From assembly GCF_014534745.1 (NCBI RefSeq), contig NZ_JACVVP010000051.1, positions 1 through 54,167 of the forward strand: DNA of 54,167 nucleotides, in the 5' to 3' direction. Positions 19,067 through 27,836 of this stretch are shown in pieces (the stretch's first letter is position 1; each line of letters opens with the position of its first letter). Source of the DNA: Flammeovirga sp. EKP202. Its GTDB lineage: Bacteria; Bacteroidota; Bacteroidia; Cytophagales; Flammeovirgaceae. A model generated the notes under the pieces. The model did not search any database, had not been told where the DNA came from, and was given only the letters and a program-made list of their open reading frames with translations. Made by a program: the position numbers and the translations under genes.

Positions 19067-19494
19067 TTGTAAACTAAATTTTAGTTAACTAATATAATTA
19101 CTTTTATGAAGGGTAAATAGTAGTGTTTTGTGGTTTGCGAGGACGTTGCAATACAACGTCCCTACAGCACTGCATTTTAGAAGATTATTATAAAACCTTT
19201 GTCTTTTGATATGTAATCAGACTGTCATTTAGTAGTATCTCCCTTGGCCTTGAAGGGAAAAGCGTTAATAATTTCATGGAATGAGCCGTTAAAAATGATT
19301 TTCTTGTTTGAGCTTTAGCGAGTTTAAAATCATTTAGGCGAGTGAAATGGAATTTAGCTTTTGACTTCTAAGCCTTGAATTTTTTGCTTCGTTTTTGTTT
19401 CAAGACAAAAATGAAGAAGAAGGAAGTTTGAAAGTAAATCCTATAAATGCTTGCAGAAAGGCCGATTAAAAGTTGACGATAATTTAGTTTGCAG
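19067..19494. mobile_element. MITE-like element (copy 2), opposite orientation
   Basis: A 428-base element. Its left end (19067-19090) differs at only two positions from the left end of copy 1, and its right end (19471-19494) is an imperfect reverse complement of its own left end. Inside are a hairpin at 19142-19149/19155-19162, the block CCTTGGCCTTGAAGGG near 19240, and a second hairpin at 19293-19302/19326-19335 whose loop holds TTGTTTGAGC and AGCGAGT. It has no coding capacity. Sequence and order match copy 1 read in reverse, so the two form an inverted pair around the hydrolase gene. Confidence 0.7.
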
Positions 19495-20025
19495 TGTGAT
19501 GCAAATATTGATTTACCACACTTCATGAGGTGTAAATACCACCTCTAATTGACACTCTAAATTTCTTGTATAATTAATCAATTTTAACCTTTAAGTTGAA
19601 ACATATATTATCAACAAATATTATACATCGAAATCATTAGACTCTCAAATTTTCACCTGTATTGAACTTATTTTTGATGAACTTGGTTCAGATTGTATGT
19701 TACCTCTTCAATGTAAAAATCTTAGTAAAACCGATCATTTTAGAGAGAATTTTTTATATGAAGGTTCATTCATTTCAATTATCATAAAAAAATGTTAATT
19801 GAAATTTAGTTTATGTGTTGTGTAAATTATTATAAAACTGTGCTTAAGATAATGCTGAAATACATTGTTTTAAGTGTTAATATCGACTAGATCATAGGAA
19901 CCTAATAATGTAATTCATTAATTATTTTAATATGTATCATAAAATCTATTAATAGTATTTATGCTATTAATGTGAAAAGGATTTAAGAATTTTGAGCTCA
20001 GTTTTGAAATTATGATTAAGAAATA
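19495..20025. other. AT-rich intergenic region upstream of the SulP gene
   Basis: About 530 bases of AT-rich sequence with no plausible ORF. It should contain the promoter of the anion transporter gene, but no box stands out. Nothing else is recognised. Confidence 0.35.
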
Positions 20026-22230
20026 ATGATTAGCAAATCCATCAAGTCCAACTTCATCTCTGGTTTTTTAGTCTTTCTAATTGCACTCCCACTTTGTTTG
20101 GGTATTGCAAAAGCTAGTGGATTCCCACCTATTGCGGGTATTTACACGGCTATTATTGGAGGACTTATTGTCACCTTCTTATCGAAAGCGCCTTTGGCTA
20201 TCAAAGGTCCAGCGGCAGGTTTGATTGCCATAGCAATTAATGCAGTTGAAGAGTTGGGAGGCGACGATCCAATTTTGGGTTATCAACTTACTTTGGCGGT
20301 TATTGTAGTTTCTGGTGTACTTCAGATTCTAATGGGCTTCGCAAAGTTTGGTAAAATGGGAGATATGTTCCCGATCTCAGTGATTAGGGGTATGTTGGCA
20401 GCAATCGGTGTGATTATCATAAGTAAGCAGATTCATGTGATAATGGGAGTGGTACCGGAAGCAAAATCTCCTTGGGGATTATTAGCCGAAATTCCACATA
20501 GTATATTACATCTCAATCCGAAAGTAGCAGTAATTGGTGTATTAAGTTTGGCCTTGCTCTTTGGTCACCCTCACATCAAAAACGCAACAATAAAGAAATT
20601 ACCTGCACCACTACTTATTCTATTAGTAGCAATTCCGTTAGGCTTCGTCTTTAATTTATCAAATGAACATAGCTACAGCGTTGGCTCATTTGACTACGAT
20701 ATAAATCCAACTCAATTTTTAGTAGTACTTCCTGACAGTTTCTTAAGTGGTATTACTTTCCCTGATTTCTCTCAACTATTAACGTATACCTCTTTCAAAT
20801 ATGTATTGATGTTTGCTTTGGTTGGAAGTATAGAATCGGTATTGAGTGCGAAAGCAGTAGATGCTTTAGATCCTAAAGGTAGAGTGACGAATCTTAACCA
20901 AGATTTGGTTGCAGTAGGTATCGGTAACACAATCGCAGGTTTGATTGGTGGTTTGCCAATGATCTCAGAAATTGTAAGAAGTTCAGCCAATATTAATGCA
21001 GGAGCGAAAGGAAGAATGAGTAATTTCTACCATGGTCTTTTCTTATTCCTTTTTGTTCTTCTTGCAGCAGCGGTGATTAAAACAATCCCGAACGCAGCAT
21101 TAGCGGCAATGCTTGTTTTCACTGGATTGAAGTTAGCGTCTCCTAAGGAGTTCAAAAAAATCAACAGTATTGGTTTAGACCAATTATTACAGTTCTTGAC
21201 TACCTTGATTGTTACTTTATTGACGGATCTTTTAGTAGGTGTAGCAGCAGGTATTGCATTAAAAGTAGCCATTGAATTGGTACAAGGAGTGAAACTGAAA
21301 GAAATGTTTGATCTCAAAACTCAAGTTTCTGCTTCAGAAGATGGTTTAGTCATCAAGTTTACAGGTATAGCATCATTTATCAATTACCTTAAGTTTAAGA
21401 CGCTAATTGATGCTCAACCTAAAAATCAAAAGATTGTACTTGACTTCAGTGAGTCGTACTTTATTGATCATACATTCCTGAATAATATTCACAACATTCA
21501 GAATAAGTTTACAAAAGAAGGTGGAGAGTTGATAAAAGTAGGTTTCGAAAACCATCACTTCCAATCACAACATCACTTGGCTTCTCGTAGGTTGGTGACG
21601 AATCCATACCATCAGGCTACTCCTCAATATGAATTATCAAAACGTGCGGGTACCATTCAAAATATGGCACTTCGACATGAACTTGACTTTGAGGCAAACT
21701 TAAGCCCCTCTTTTGTAAGACCTTACTTGAGTGCTTTCTCTATCTTGTCAAGATTACGTAGAGCAAAGAACTTTATCTTGGGGACCAGAGAGCATTACAG
21801 TTTCATGATTTGTGATATTACCTACGTCAATGTAAGTGATTTCTCAACGGAGAATAGAACGGCGACCATTGCTTTGATTTTCAATATTGCCAAAGGTGGT
21901 ATTCCAGATTTCTATACTAAAGAGAAAGGTGAATTATTTGACCTTGTGAGACAATATGATTTTGATTTTATGCCGAAATCGAATGGTATGCCATTCAACG
22001 TCTTTGGTAATAACAAACAGTTAGTAGATTCATTCTTCACTCCAGAAGTCACTCATATCATAGCAGAAAACCCTTACAGTATTGAATGTAAGCGTAGAGA
22101 GATGCTAGTTCATAAAGAGTGGGAAGTAATTCCTGAAGGGGATGCACTTGAAGAAATGTTATCTTATGTTGATCAGTTAGCTTCAGAAGTGGTAAAGAAG
22201 AGGTTGGAAGAAGCTCAAAAAGTGAAATAA
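20026..22230 (+). CDS. SulP-family anion transporter with STAS domain and long C-terminal extension
   Basis: A 734-residue inner-membrane protein. The N-terminal half has the SulP core (SGFLVFLIALPLCLGIAKASGFPPIAGIYTA..., then GPAAGL) with 10-12 helices up to about residue 425. A STAS-like domain follows (about 440-545, IVLDFSESYFIDHTFLNNI). A further 190 residues have no clear homologue that I know, although Bacteroidota SulP proteins of this length are common. SulP proteins carry sulfate, bicarbonate or other anions. In this locus movement of sulfate freed by sulfatases is attractive, but bicarbonate is equally possible. The gene is monocistronic, ending in a strong terminator. Confidence 0.85.
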   Translation: MISKSIKSNFISGFLVFLIALPLCLGIAKASGFPPIAGIYTAIIGGLIVTFLSKAPLAIKGPAAGLIAIAINAVEELGGDDPILGYQLTLAVIVVSGVLQILMGFAKFGKMGDMFPISVIRGMLAAIGVIIISKQIHVIMGVVPEAKSPWGLLAEIPHSILHLNPKVAVIGVLSLALLFGHPHIKNATIKKLPAPLLILLVAIPLGFVFNLSNEHSYSVGSFDYDINPTQFLVVLPDSFLSGITFPDFSQLLTYTSFKYVLMFALVGSIESVLSAKAVDALDPKGRVTNLNQDLVAVGIGNTIAGLIGGLPMISEIVRSSANINAGAKGRMSNFYHGLFLFLFVLLAAAVIKTIPNAALAAMLVFTGLKLASPKEFKKINSIGLDQLLQFLTTLIVTLLTDLLVGVAAGIALKVAIELVQGVKLKEMFDLKTQVSASEDGLVIKFTGIASFINYLKFKTLIDAQPKNQKIVLDFSESYFIDHTFLNNIHNIQNKFTKEGGELIKVGFENHHFQSQHHLASRRLVTNPYHQATPQYELSKRAGTIQNMALRHELDFEANLSPSFVRPYLSAFSILSRLRRAKNFILGTREHYSFMICDITYVNVSDFSTENRTATIALIFNIAKGGIPDFYTKEKGELFDLVRQYDFDFMPKSNGMPFNVFGNNKQLVDSFFTPEVTHIIAENPYSIECKRREMLVHKEWEVIPEGDALEEMLSYVDQLASEVVKKRLEEAQKVK

Positions 22231-22256
22231 TAATTTAGAATACATTTATATATTGT

Positions 22257-22293
22257 AAGGGGTTCCAGAACTTTGTTTTGGAATCCCTTTTTT
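22257..22293 (+). terminator. Intrinsic terminator after the SulP gene
   Basis: Arms at about 22257-22267 (AAGGGGTTCCA) and 22279-22289 (TGGAATCCCTT) pair with one irregularity, and a run of Ts follows. It lies between convergent genes. Confidence 0.8.
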
Positions 22294-22311
22294 ATGACTT
22301 TGTCGAGAAAA

Positions 22312-23043
22312 TTAAGTTCTAGTTCTTCCCTTTGGACGAGCATACAACCCAATATCATCTATCTTCACTCGATCTGGCATCTTGAAAACGAATGCAACTG
22401 TTTCCGCTAGATCTTCTACTTGAAGTATATCATAATTTCTATCTTCTTCTTTTGTAGGAGCTGGAGTCTGTATTAAAGCAGGATTAAGGCTATGTACTAA
22501 AATACCATGCTCGTATACTTCTTCTTGAAGGGCATCAGCTAATCCCACCACACCAAATTTAGAGGCACAATAAGGCCCCGCTTGGGCGTATCCTCTTTTG
22601 GCGGCTTGAGAGGCAATATTCAAAATACAGCCAGATTGTTGTTTGATCATTGTTGGAAGTACAGCTTGTATCATGAAAAACGTACCTTTTAAATTGGTAT
22701 CAATCACCATATCCCAATCTTCCTCAGAAGTGTCTTGAATCAAACTTCCAACGCCAAGTCCTGCGTTGTTGACTAAAAAGTCTATAGTCCCAAATTCTTC
22801 TATGGTTTGCTGAGCGACTTCCATACAGTTGGCTTTCTTACGTACATCTAGTGAGAGAGCGATTGCTTTACCTTTTCCAAGCACATTCAGTTCCTGAGCA
22901 GTAGGTTCAAGGTGTTCTTTACTTCTTGAAGCAAGGACCACATTCACTCCTTCATTGACCAATTGGCGAGCAATGGCTTTTCCTACGCCAGTACCACCTC
23001 CAGTAATGATAGCTGTTTTACCTTCTAAATTTTTCATTGTCAT
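22312..23043 (-). CDS. Short-chain dehydrogenase/reductase (SDR)
   Basis: A 243-residue classical SDR: the cofactor motif TGGGTGVGKA at residues 14-23, NNAG near residue 90, the active-site serine in ILNIASQ, and YCASK with the catalytic tyrosine and lysine near residues 156-160. It resembles 3-oxoacyl-ACP reductase-like enzymes, but the substrate cannot be stated. A -7 box (TATCTTTG on the minus strand) lies at 23081-23088, just upstream. It ends 19 bases from the SulP terminator, and it stands apart from the sugar operon. Confidence 0.85.
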   Translation of the reverse strand: MTMKNLEGKTAIITGGGTGVGKAIARQLVNEGVNVVLASRSKEHLEPTAQELNVLGKGKAIALSLDVRKKANCMEVAQQTIEEFGTIDFLVNNAGLGVGSLIQDTSEEDWDMVIDTNLKGTFFMIQAVLPTMIKQQSGCILNIASQAAKRGYAQAGPYCASKFGVVGLADALQEEVYEHGILVHSLNPALIQTPAPTKEEDRNYDILQVEDLAETVAFVFKMPDRVKIDDIGLYARPKGRTRT

Positions 23044-23080
23044 ATTTATCTTTGAATTGAATTAGGTGTATAGTTGTGAG

Positions 23081-23088
23081 CAAAGATA
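23081..23088 (-). promoter_or_regulatory. Bacteroidota -7 promoter box for the SDR gene
   Basis: TATCTTTG on the minus strand fits TAnnTTTG and lies about 38 bases upstream of the SDR start codon. A matching TTG at -33 is not obvious. Confidence 0.45.
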
Positions 23089-23155
23089 AATGGATTTATG
23101 AAAAATTAATGGCTGATTAAATTTGCTCCATGTATTTGATGCTATTCATTGTTAT

Positions 23156-24343
23156 TTAGAAGAGTGAATACCCCAAAATAACAGAGAAGGTTTGATATGA
23201 AGAGTCCCAGTAGAAATAAGGACCTAATAGGTTTTTGGGAGCATGATATCTTAATTCTACACTATATCTATCATTATATTTAAAACCTGTACCCAATGCA
23301 AGATTGTAAGAAACTTCTATTTCTAGATCTTCTTTTACTTCAAAATCTATGGTAGAGCTATTTATAATTTCATAAATAATTGACCCATTAATAAAAAATG
23401 TGGCGTTCTTATTTAAATAAAAATAATGTCTGATACCCATAGGTATTTCTACTGAACTATAATCTACTTTTATGGAGCTATCGGTGGTATTATTTTCTGA
23501 TTTGTAATATTGGTAAGTAGGTTCAACAATCAGTGCCCATTTTTTTCTATTGAAAGGCAATAAATATTCTGCTTCAATCCCAAAACGAAAAGAAGTACTA
23601 TTGTCGAAATTAATATCATAGTTATTATAGCGTAAATTGTTAATTGAGAGAGAAGAAAAGCTAACTCCTGCTCTTAAATTCAAGTTAAAGAGGTCTTTCT
23701 TCTGCTTTTCTGTGAAAGTATCAAAATCTTGATTTTCACATTCGTTGTATTTGATGAAGAAGTTAGTAAGTGGTTTTTTAGAATAGCTTAAGCTTGTAAT
23801 TTTACTTTTCTTAATCTCATCACATTTCAAATTATTTATAATTTGTTGTTGATACCTTTTATTCTGAGCGACTTGAGATTGTGTAATCCTATATCTTTTA
23901 TACACTAATTGTTGAATCGATGAATTATTGATTTTGTAGAAAAAGCGAACAATAAATTTGTCCTCGTACATATAAAGTGATGCTTTACCTTCCACTAGCA
24001 CATTGAGGAAGAGCTGTTCTTCTTTGAATGATGGTTTTCTTGTGTCATCAAGTGAGCTAATATTGTCACTTGATCTATCAATTTTTACAGTACTTCTTAT
24101 GTATTTAGCCTTGTTGCCAATTGTAAATTCTTTGATAGTATCGATTGTACCTTTTTTTGATTTTCCTTCTTCTGTTAGTTTGTATTCGAATTGAGAAGGG
24201 TTATTTTTCCATTCAGCATACTTGATTAAACAGTCTACTTTTTGCTCATCATTATTGATGAAATATCCTTTTTCAAATGTAATTTGAGCATTAAGGTTGA
24301 AGCCTAATAACATTAGGAAAAGTAATAAAGCTTGCTTTTTCAT
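23156..24343 (-). CDS. Outer-membrane beta-barrel protein, PorT-like C-terminal domain
   Basis: A 395-residue protein with a signal peptide (about 1-19, FNLNAQ). Residues 20-210 form a mixed domain of unknown type. Residues 220-395 show alternating hydrophobic strands and end in an aromatic-rich C terminus (FSVILGYSLF) typical of small barrels annotated as outer membrane beta-barrel or PorT family. Such proteins are common and functionally undefined in Bacteroidota. It is probably transcribed alone; a TAAATTTG box lies at 24393-24400 on the minus strand. Confidence 0.65.
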   Translation of the reverse strand: MKKQALLLFLMLLGFNLNAQITFEKGYFINNDEQKVDCLIKYAEWKNNPSQFEYKLTEEGKSKKGTIDTIKEFTIGNKAKYIRSTVKIDRSSDNISSLDDTRKPSFKEEQLFLNVLVEGKASLYMYEDKFIVRFFYKINNSSIQQLVYKRYRITQSQVAQNKRYQQQIINNLKCDEIKKSKITSLSYSKKPLTNFFIKYNECENQDFDTFTEKQKKDLFNLNLRAGVSFSSLSINNLRYNNYDINFDNSTSFRFGIEAEYLLPFNRKKWALIVEPTYQYYKSENNTTDSSIKVDYSSVEIPMGIRHYFYLNKNATFFINGSIIYEIINSSTIDFEVKEDLEIEVSYNLALGTGFKYNDRYSVELRYHAPKNLLGPYFYWDSSYQTFSVILGYSLF

Positions 24344-24392
24344 TTTATCTAGTTTGTAATTTAAATGTGTAATGGTTACGTTTAGTTGGATG

Positions 24393-24400
24393 CAAATTTA
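24393..24400 (-). promoter_or_regulatory. Bacteroidota -7 promoter box for the barrel protein gene
   Basis: Minus-strand TAAATTTG matches TAnnTTTG and lies about 50 bases upstream of the start codon at 24343. The -33 element is weak. Confidence 0.4.
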
Positions 24401-24454
24401 ATAGTTAAAGTGAAACCTTGATATATTTGTACTACATTTTTTTATTATAGGATA

Positions 24455-25456
24455 TCAACAGCTTTCTCTTACGACTAATTCAGTATCAATGACCACATGT
24501 TTATGTTCATCTTGTTTTTCATACTCAAATAGTAGTTCCAAAGCTTTCTTTCCCATCTCAAAAGAAGGTTGTTTGATAGTTGAAAGTTTAGGAGTAGAGT
24601 ATCTTGAAATAGGTTCGTCGGCATAACCAATAATAGCAACGTCTTCAGGTACTTTCAAACCCAATGTAGTAATGGTTTCTAACGCCATAAAAGCAAGGTA
24701 ATCACTAGAAGCAAATATCGCGGTTGGGGCGTTATTGGAAAGTAGTTTTTCTTTAAGAGCATCTTTGGGGTTGTGTTTTAAATTACCACTGATCACTAAA
24801 TCTTGATCAAAATTAAGGTTCTTTCTTTTAAAGGCTTCTACATATCCCATATAACGGTTGAAGGTAGTAGAAATCCCTTCGTCACCTTTCATATGAAGAA
24901 TTTTGCGATGTCCTTTTTCTAATAAATAATCAACTGCTTTAAAGGCTCCCGAAAAGTCGTCAGTAATGACTACAGAGGTGTCAATATCTTCACAAATACG
25001 ATCTAAGAGTACAATAGGAATTCCCTCATCTCTGATATCATTCAAGTAAGAGTAATCTTCCATATCTTGAGACAAAGCAATCAAAATTCCATCAACCTTG
25101 GCATCCGCCATAGAAAAACAGGCTTTTTTCTCTTGTTCATAATTTCTTCCAGAGGTAGTGATCATCATTTGGTACCCTAATGTTCGGGCCACTTCTTCCA
25201 CACCGTGCAACATCATGGAGAAAAAGTTATGATTGAATTCAGGGATGATGACTCCAACCGTTTTTGTCGATTGCTTTTGTAAGTTCCTAGCCACCATATT
25301 GGGGCGATAATTATATTTTTTGGCTAGTTCTTCTACTTTCTTTCTTGTTTTTTCTGAAATACGCTCTCCACCATTCAACGCTCTTGAGATGGTTGTAGGA
25401 GAAACCCCAAGTTCCTTTGCCAAGTCTTTTATTGTTATACTTCCCTTTGTTTTCAT
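24455..25456 (-). CDS. LacI/GalR-family transcriptional regulator of the adjacent sugar operon
   Basis: A 333-residue LacI-type regulator. The N-terminal helix-turn-helix (ITIKDLAKELGVSPTTISRALNG) and hinge helix (RPNMVARNLQKQ) are followed by a periplasmic-binding-protein-like effector domain with KTVGVIIPEFNHNFF, VDGILIALSQD and the dimer segment near AFMALETI. It is divergent from the L-galactose operon across a 490-base gap containing a LacI-like operator, so it probably represses that operon until a sugar or pathway intermediate binds. The effector is unknown; L-galactose, L-galactonate or KDG are reasonable candidates. Confidence 0.88.
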   Translation of the reverse strand: MKTKGSITIKDLAKELGVSPTTISRALNGGERISEKTRKKVEELAKKYNYRPNMVARNLQKQSTKTVGVIIPEFNHNFFSMMLHGVEEVARTLGYQMMITTSGRNYEQEKKACFSMADAKVDGILIALSQDMEDYSYLNDIRDEGIPIVLLDRICEDIDTSVVITDDFSGAFKAVDYLLEKGHRKILHMKGDEGISTTFNRYMGYVEAFKRKNLNFDQDLVISGNLKHNPKDALKEKLLSNNAPTAIFASSDYLAFMALETITTLGLKVPEDVAIIGYADEPISRYSTPKLSTIKQPSFEMGKKALELLFEYEKQDEHKHVVIDTELVVRESC

Positions 25457-25639
25457 ACTGTTGCTTCTATATGCAGTTGATCAGATCACTTTTAATGGTT
25501 TGTATCGAGCTAAAACTTTAATTGAAAAGTGCTGTTTGTAGAGTCCAAAGTAAATTTAGCTCAAGGACCATTACAAAAACCATTTTCCAAAACACTAAAA
25601 TACGAACAATGTAAAGGTCTAAAATATTAGTTTAAACAC

Positions 25640-25652
25640 TTGCGCAAACGTT
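25640..25652. promoter_or_regulatory. Candidate LacI-family operator
   Basis: TTGCGCAAACGTT contains the palindromes TTGCGCAA (25640-25647) and AACGTT (25647-25652), with flanking TTTAAAC and TTAAAC. Symmetric sites centred on CG or GC, such as this, are typical of LacI-type regulators. It sits about 30 bases upstream of the plus-strand -7 box, between the regulator gene and the operon. Confidence 0.5.
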
Positions 25653-25679
25653 AAACTTTTTTTGTGTTAGTGTTGATTA

Positions 25680-25687
25680 TACATTTG
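25680..25687 (+). promoter_or_regulatory. Candidate -7 box of the L-galactose operon
   Basis: TACATTTG matches TAnnTTTG. A -33 element is poor. It would give a leader of about 250 bases before the first gene at 25947. Confidence 0.35.
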
Positions 25688-25946
25688 TATTGTTGGTAAA
25701 AACAAATGGCAAAAAGAGAAGGTAATACAATTGCTTTCTATGAAATGATAGATATAATTTAAAACTAAATCAAGTACTAATTAGCAGATGTGACAAAGAA
25801 GAATTGGACAAAAATCTTAGCACAAAATGACTTGTCATACCTTGTGTTTTGAGGTGGAAGCGGAACAACTTCATCCAATGATTACCTTTCATTGGCACTT
25901 CTAAATTAAACTTGAATTAGGTAATAGATATTACTCTGATAAACGT

Positions 25947-26792
25947 ATGAAAAAAATTGATGCACACCATCATCTGTGGAAGTATTCTCCAGTAGAACAC
26001 GCATGGATTGATGACTCGATGTCAGTCTTGAAACAAGACTTTCTTCCTAAAGATTTATGGAAGGAAATGGAAAAAGCGGGCTATAGTGGATGTGTTGCCG
26101 TACAAGCAAGTCAGACGGAAAAAGAAACGCAATTTTTATTATCGGAAGCAAGTGTTAATCCTTTTATACTTGGTGTAGTAGGTTGGGTAAACCTTCGTCA
26201 TAGCAATATTAGAGAAAGATTGAATTACTTCTCTCAATTCTCTGATTTTAAAGGGGTTCGTCATGTATTGCAAGATGAAGCGGATGATCATTTTATGTTG
26301 CAGGAAGATTTCTTGAAAGGGATTGAAGCGTTGTTAGAATTTAATTTGACATACGATATTCTAATATTCCCAAAACATCTTCCATACGCATTGGAGTTGG
26401 TCAAAAAATTCCCTCAGCAACCTTTTGTAATCGATCATATTGCAAAGCCTGAAATTAAAGATGGTAATTTCTCTCCTTGGAAGGAAGATATAGAAGCTAT
26501 CGCTAAGCATGATAATGTATACTGTAAACTTTCGGGGATGGTCACTGAGGCTGATTGGCAAAATTGGACAGAACAAGAGATTCATCAGTATATCAAAGTA
26601 GTGGTTGATGCTTTTGGAGTAGAAAGAGTAATGATAGGCTCAGATTGGCCTGTTTGTAAATTGGCAGGGGAGTACGCTACGGTGATGCAAATTGTGGAAA
26701 ACTATTTCACAAACGAAGAAGATAAGGCTAAGGTACTGGGAGAGAATGTATCACATTTTTATAATCTAGTCAACAAGGAAGAGGTCGTTTAA
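25947..26792 (+). CDS. Amidohydrolase-type sugar lactonase (L-galactono/L-fucono-lactonase)
   Basis: A 281-residue cytoplasmic TIM-barrel hydrolase of the COG3618 amidohydrolase group. Residues 5-10 (DAHHHLW) give the HxH metal motif, and GSDWPV with Asp233 is the late metal/proton residue. L-fuconolactonase and L-galactonolactonase of gut and soil bacteria belong here. It is the first gene of the operon, followed after 88 bases by an aldo/keto reductase that would make its lactone. The inferred step is L-galactono-1,5-lactone to L-galactonate. L-fucono- or L-rhamnono-lactone are alternatives, but the downstream genes favour a 6-hydroxylated sugar. Confidence 0.75.
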   Translation: MKKIDAHHHLWKYSPVEHAWIDDSMSVLKQDFLPKDLWKEMEKAGYSGCVAVQASQTEKETQFLLSEASVNPFILGVVGWVNLRHSNIRERLNYFSQFSDFKGVRHVLQDEADDHFMLQEDFLKGIEALLEFNLTYDILIFPKHLPYALELVKKFPQQPFVIDHIAKPEIKDGNFSPWKEDIEAIAKHDNVYCKLSGMVTEADWQNWTEQEIHQYIKVVVDAFGVERVMIGSDWPVCKLAGEYATVMQIVENYFTNEEDKAKVLGENVSHFYNLVNKEEVV

Positions 26793-26880
26793 TTCAGCCT
26801 TCTTCATAAGCCTAACATAGGTTCAATAAATCAGAAATTGATTCACATCTATACTTTTAATAATAATAAGAGTTTTTGAA

Positions 26881-27831
26881 ATGATAAATACACTAACTAA
26901 ACCAAATTATCAAGCAGACGCTAATAAGGATAATTATGGATTTTCACACGGATCACGATTAGTTTTAGGTTGCTCTGGACTTGGAGGAGTTTGGGGAGCA
27001 GTAGAAGAAGAAGAGTCAGTAAAAGTTATCTTGAGTGCTTTAGAAAATGGTATAAGTACTTTAGATACAGCACCTTCTTACAACAGATCGGAAGAGTTTG
27101 TAGGAAAGGCACTAAAGCAGTGGAACGGTGAACGTCCATTTATCTCAACTAAAATTGGTCGTCTTTTCGCTGAAAAGGCAGATGAGTTCAAACTAGACTA
27201 TACTAGAGATACTATGTTGAAAAGCATGGAAAATAGTTTAGAGAAATTGAATGTAGACTATGTAGACGTATTGTTCTTGCACGAACCTCATATGTTACCT
27301 TATGACAAGCAAGATGATATTGTAGCAACGCTTTCTTATATCAAGGAGCAAGGAATGGCCAAGAAAATTGGTGTAGGAGGTAATCCTGTAGACGATTTCT
27401 ACCCTTTCTTTGAGTCGAGCATTTTCGATGTAGTATCTGGTTTTATGAAAATGGATGCTTGTAATATGTCTGCTTTCGAAAAAGACATTCCTTATTTCCA
27501 AGAGCACAACATTGCTTATTACGCGGCTTCTGCTTTACATATGGGACTTTTGGGTGCTCGTTTTGACAAGCTTTGTGAGGAAAGACCAAACAATGAGTGG
27601 ATCTCTAATAAAGATGTGGATACAGCAATAGAGATTAAAAAGATTGCAGATGAGAATAATATGGATATAGCGGAGTTATCATTACGTTATCTGATGTCTG
27701 TAAAAGAAGCATCAAGAGTAGTGGTTGGTTCTAGAAAGATTGCTCAGATTGAATCTACTGTTGATTGTTGGAATAAAGGATCTTTATCTGAAGACCTATT
27801 TAATCAAATTACAAACTGTATCTATAAGTAA
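26881..27831 (+). CDS. Aldo/keto reductase, probable L-galactose dehydrogenase
   Basis: A 316-residue aldo/keto reductase. The tetrad is visible: Asp62 and Tyr67 in LDTAPSYNRSEE, Lys91 in STKIGR and His134 in LFLHEPH. Plant and bacterial L-galactose dehydrogenases come from this family and oxidise C1 to the lactone with NAD(P). Lactonase, dehydrogenase and L-galactonate oxidoreductase genes in a row, with tagaturonate reductase downstream, match the L-galactose pathway reported from Bacteroides vulgatus. The stop is 5 bases before the next start, so the genes are co-transcribed. Activity on L-fucose, which has the same ring configuration, is likely as a side reaction. Confidence 0.72.
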   Translation: MINTLTKPNYQADANKDNYGFSHGSRLVLGCSGLGGVWGAVEEEESVKVILSALENGISTLDTAPSYNRSEEFVGKALKQWNGERPFISTKIGRLFAEKADEFKLDYTRDTMLKSMENSLEKLNVDYVDVLFLHEPHMLPYDKQDDIVATLSYIKEQGMAKKIGVGGNPVDDFYPFFESSIFDVVSGFMKMDACNMSAFEKDIPYFQEHNIAYYAASALHMGLLGARFDKLCEERPNNEWISNKDVDTAIEIKKIADENNMDIAELSLRYLMSVKEASRVVVGSRKIAQIESTVDCWNKGSLSEDLFNQITNCIYK

Positions 27832-27836
27832 GAAAA

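Larger units (their letters stand above)
25457..25946. other. Divergent control region between lacI-type regulator and sugar operon
   Basis: This 490-base gap holds the promoters of both transcripts. The visible signals are a LacI-type operator candidate (25640-25652) and a TACATTTG box (25680-25687). The remaining 260 bases before the operon start contain no ORF or hairpin that I can support, so the plus-strand leader may be long. Confidence 0.5.
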
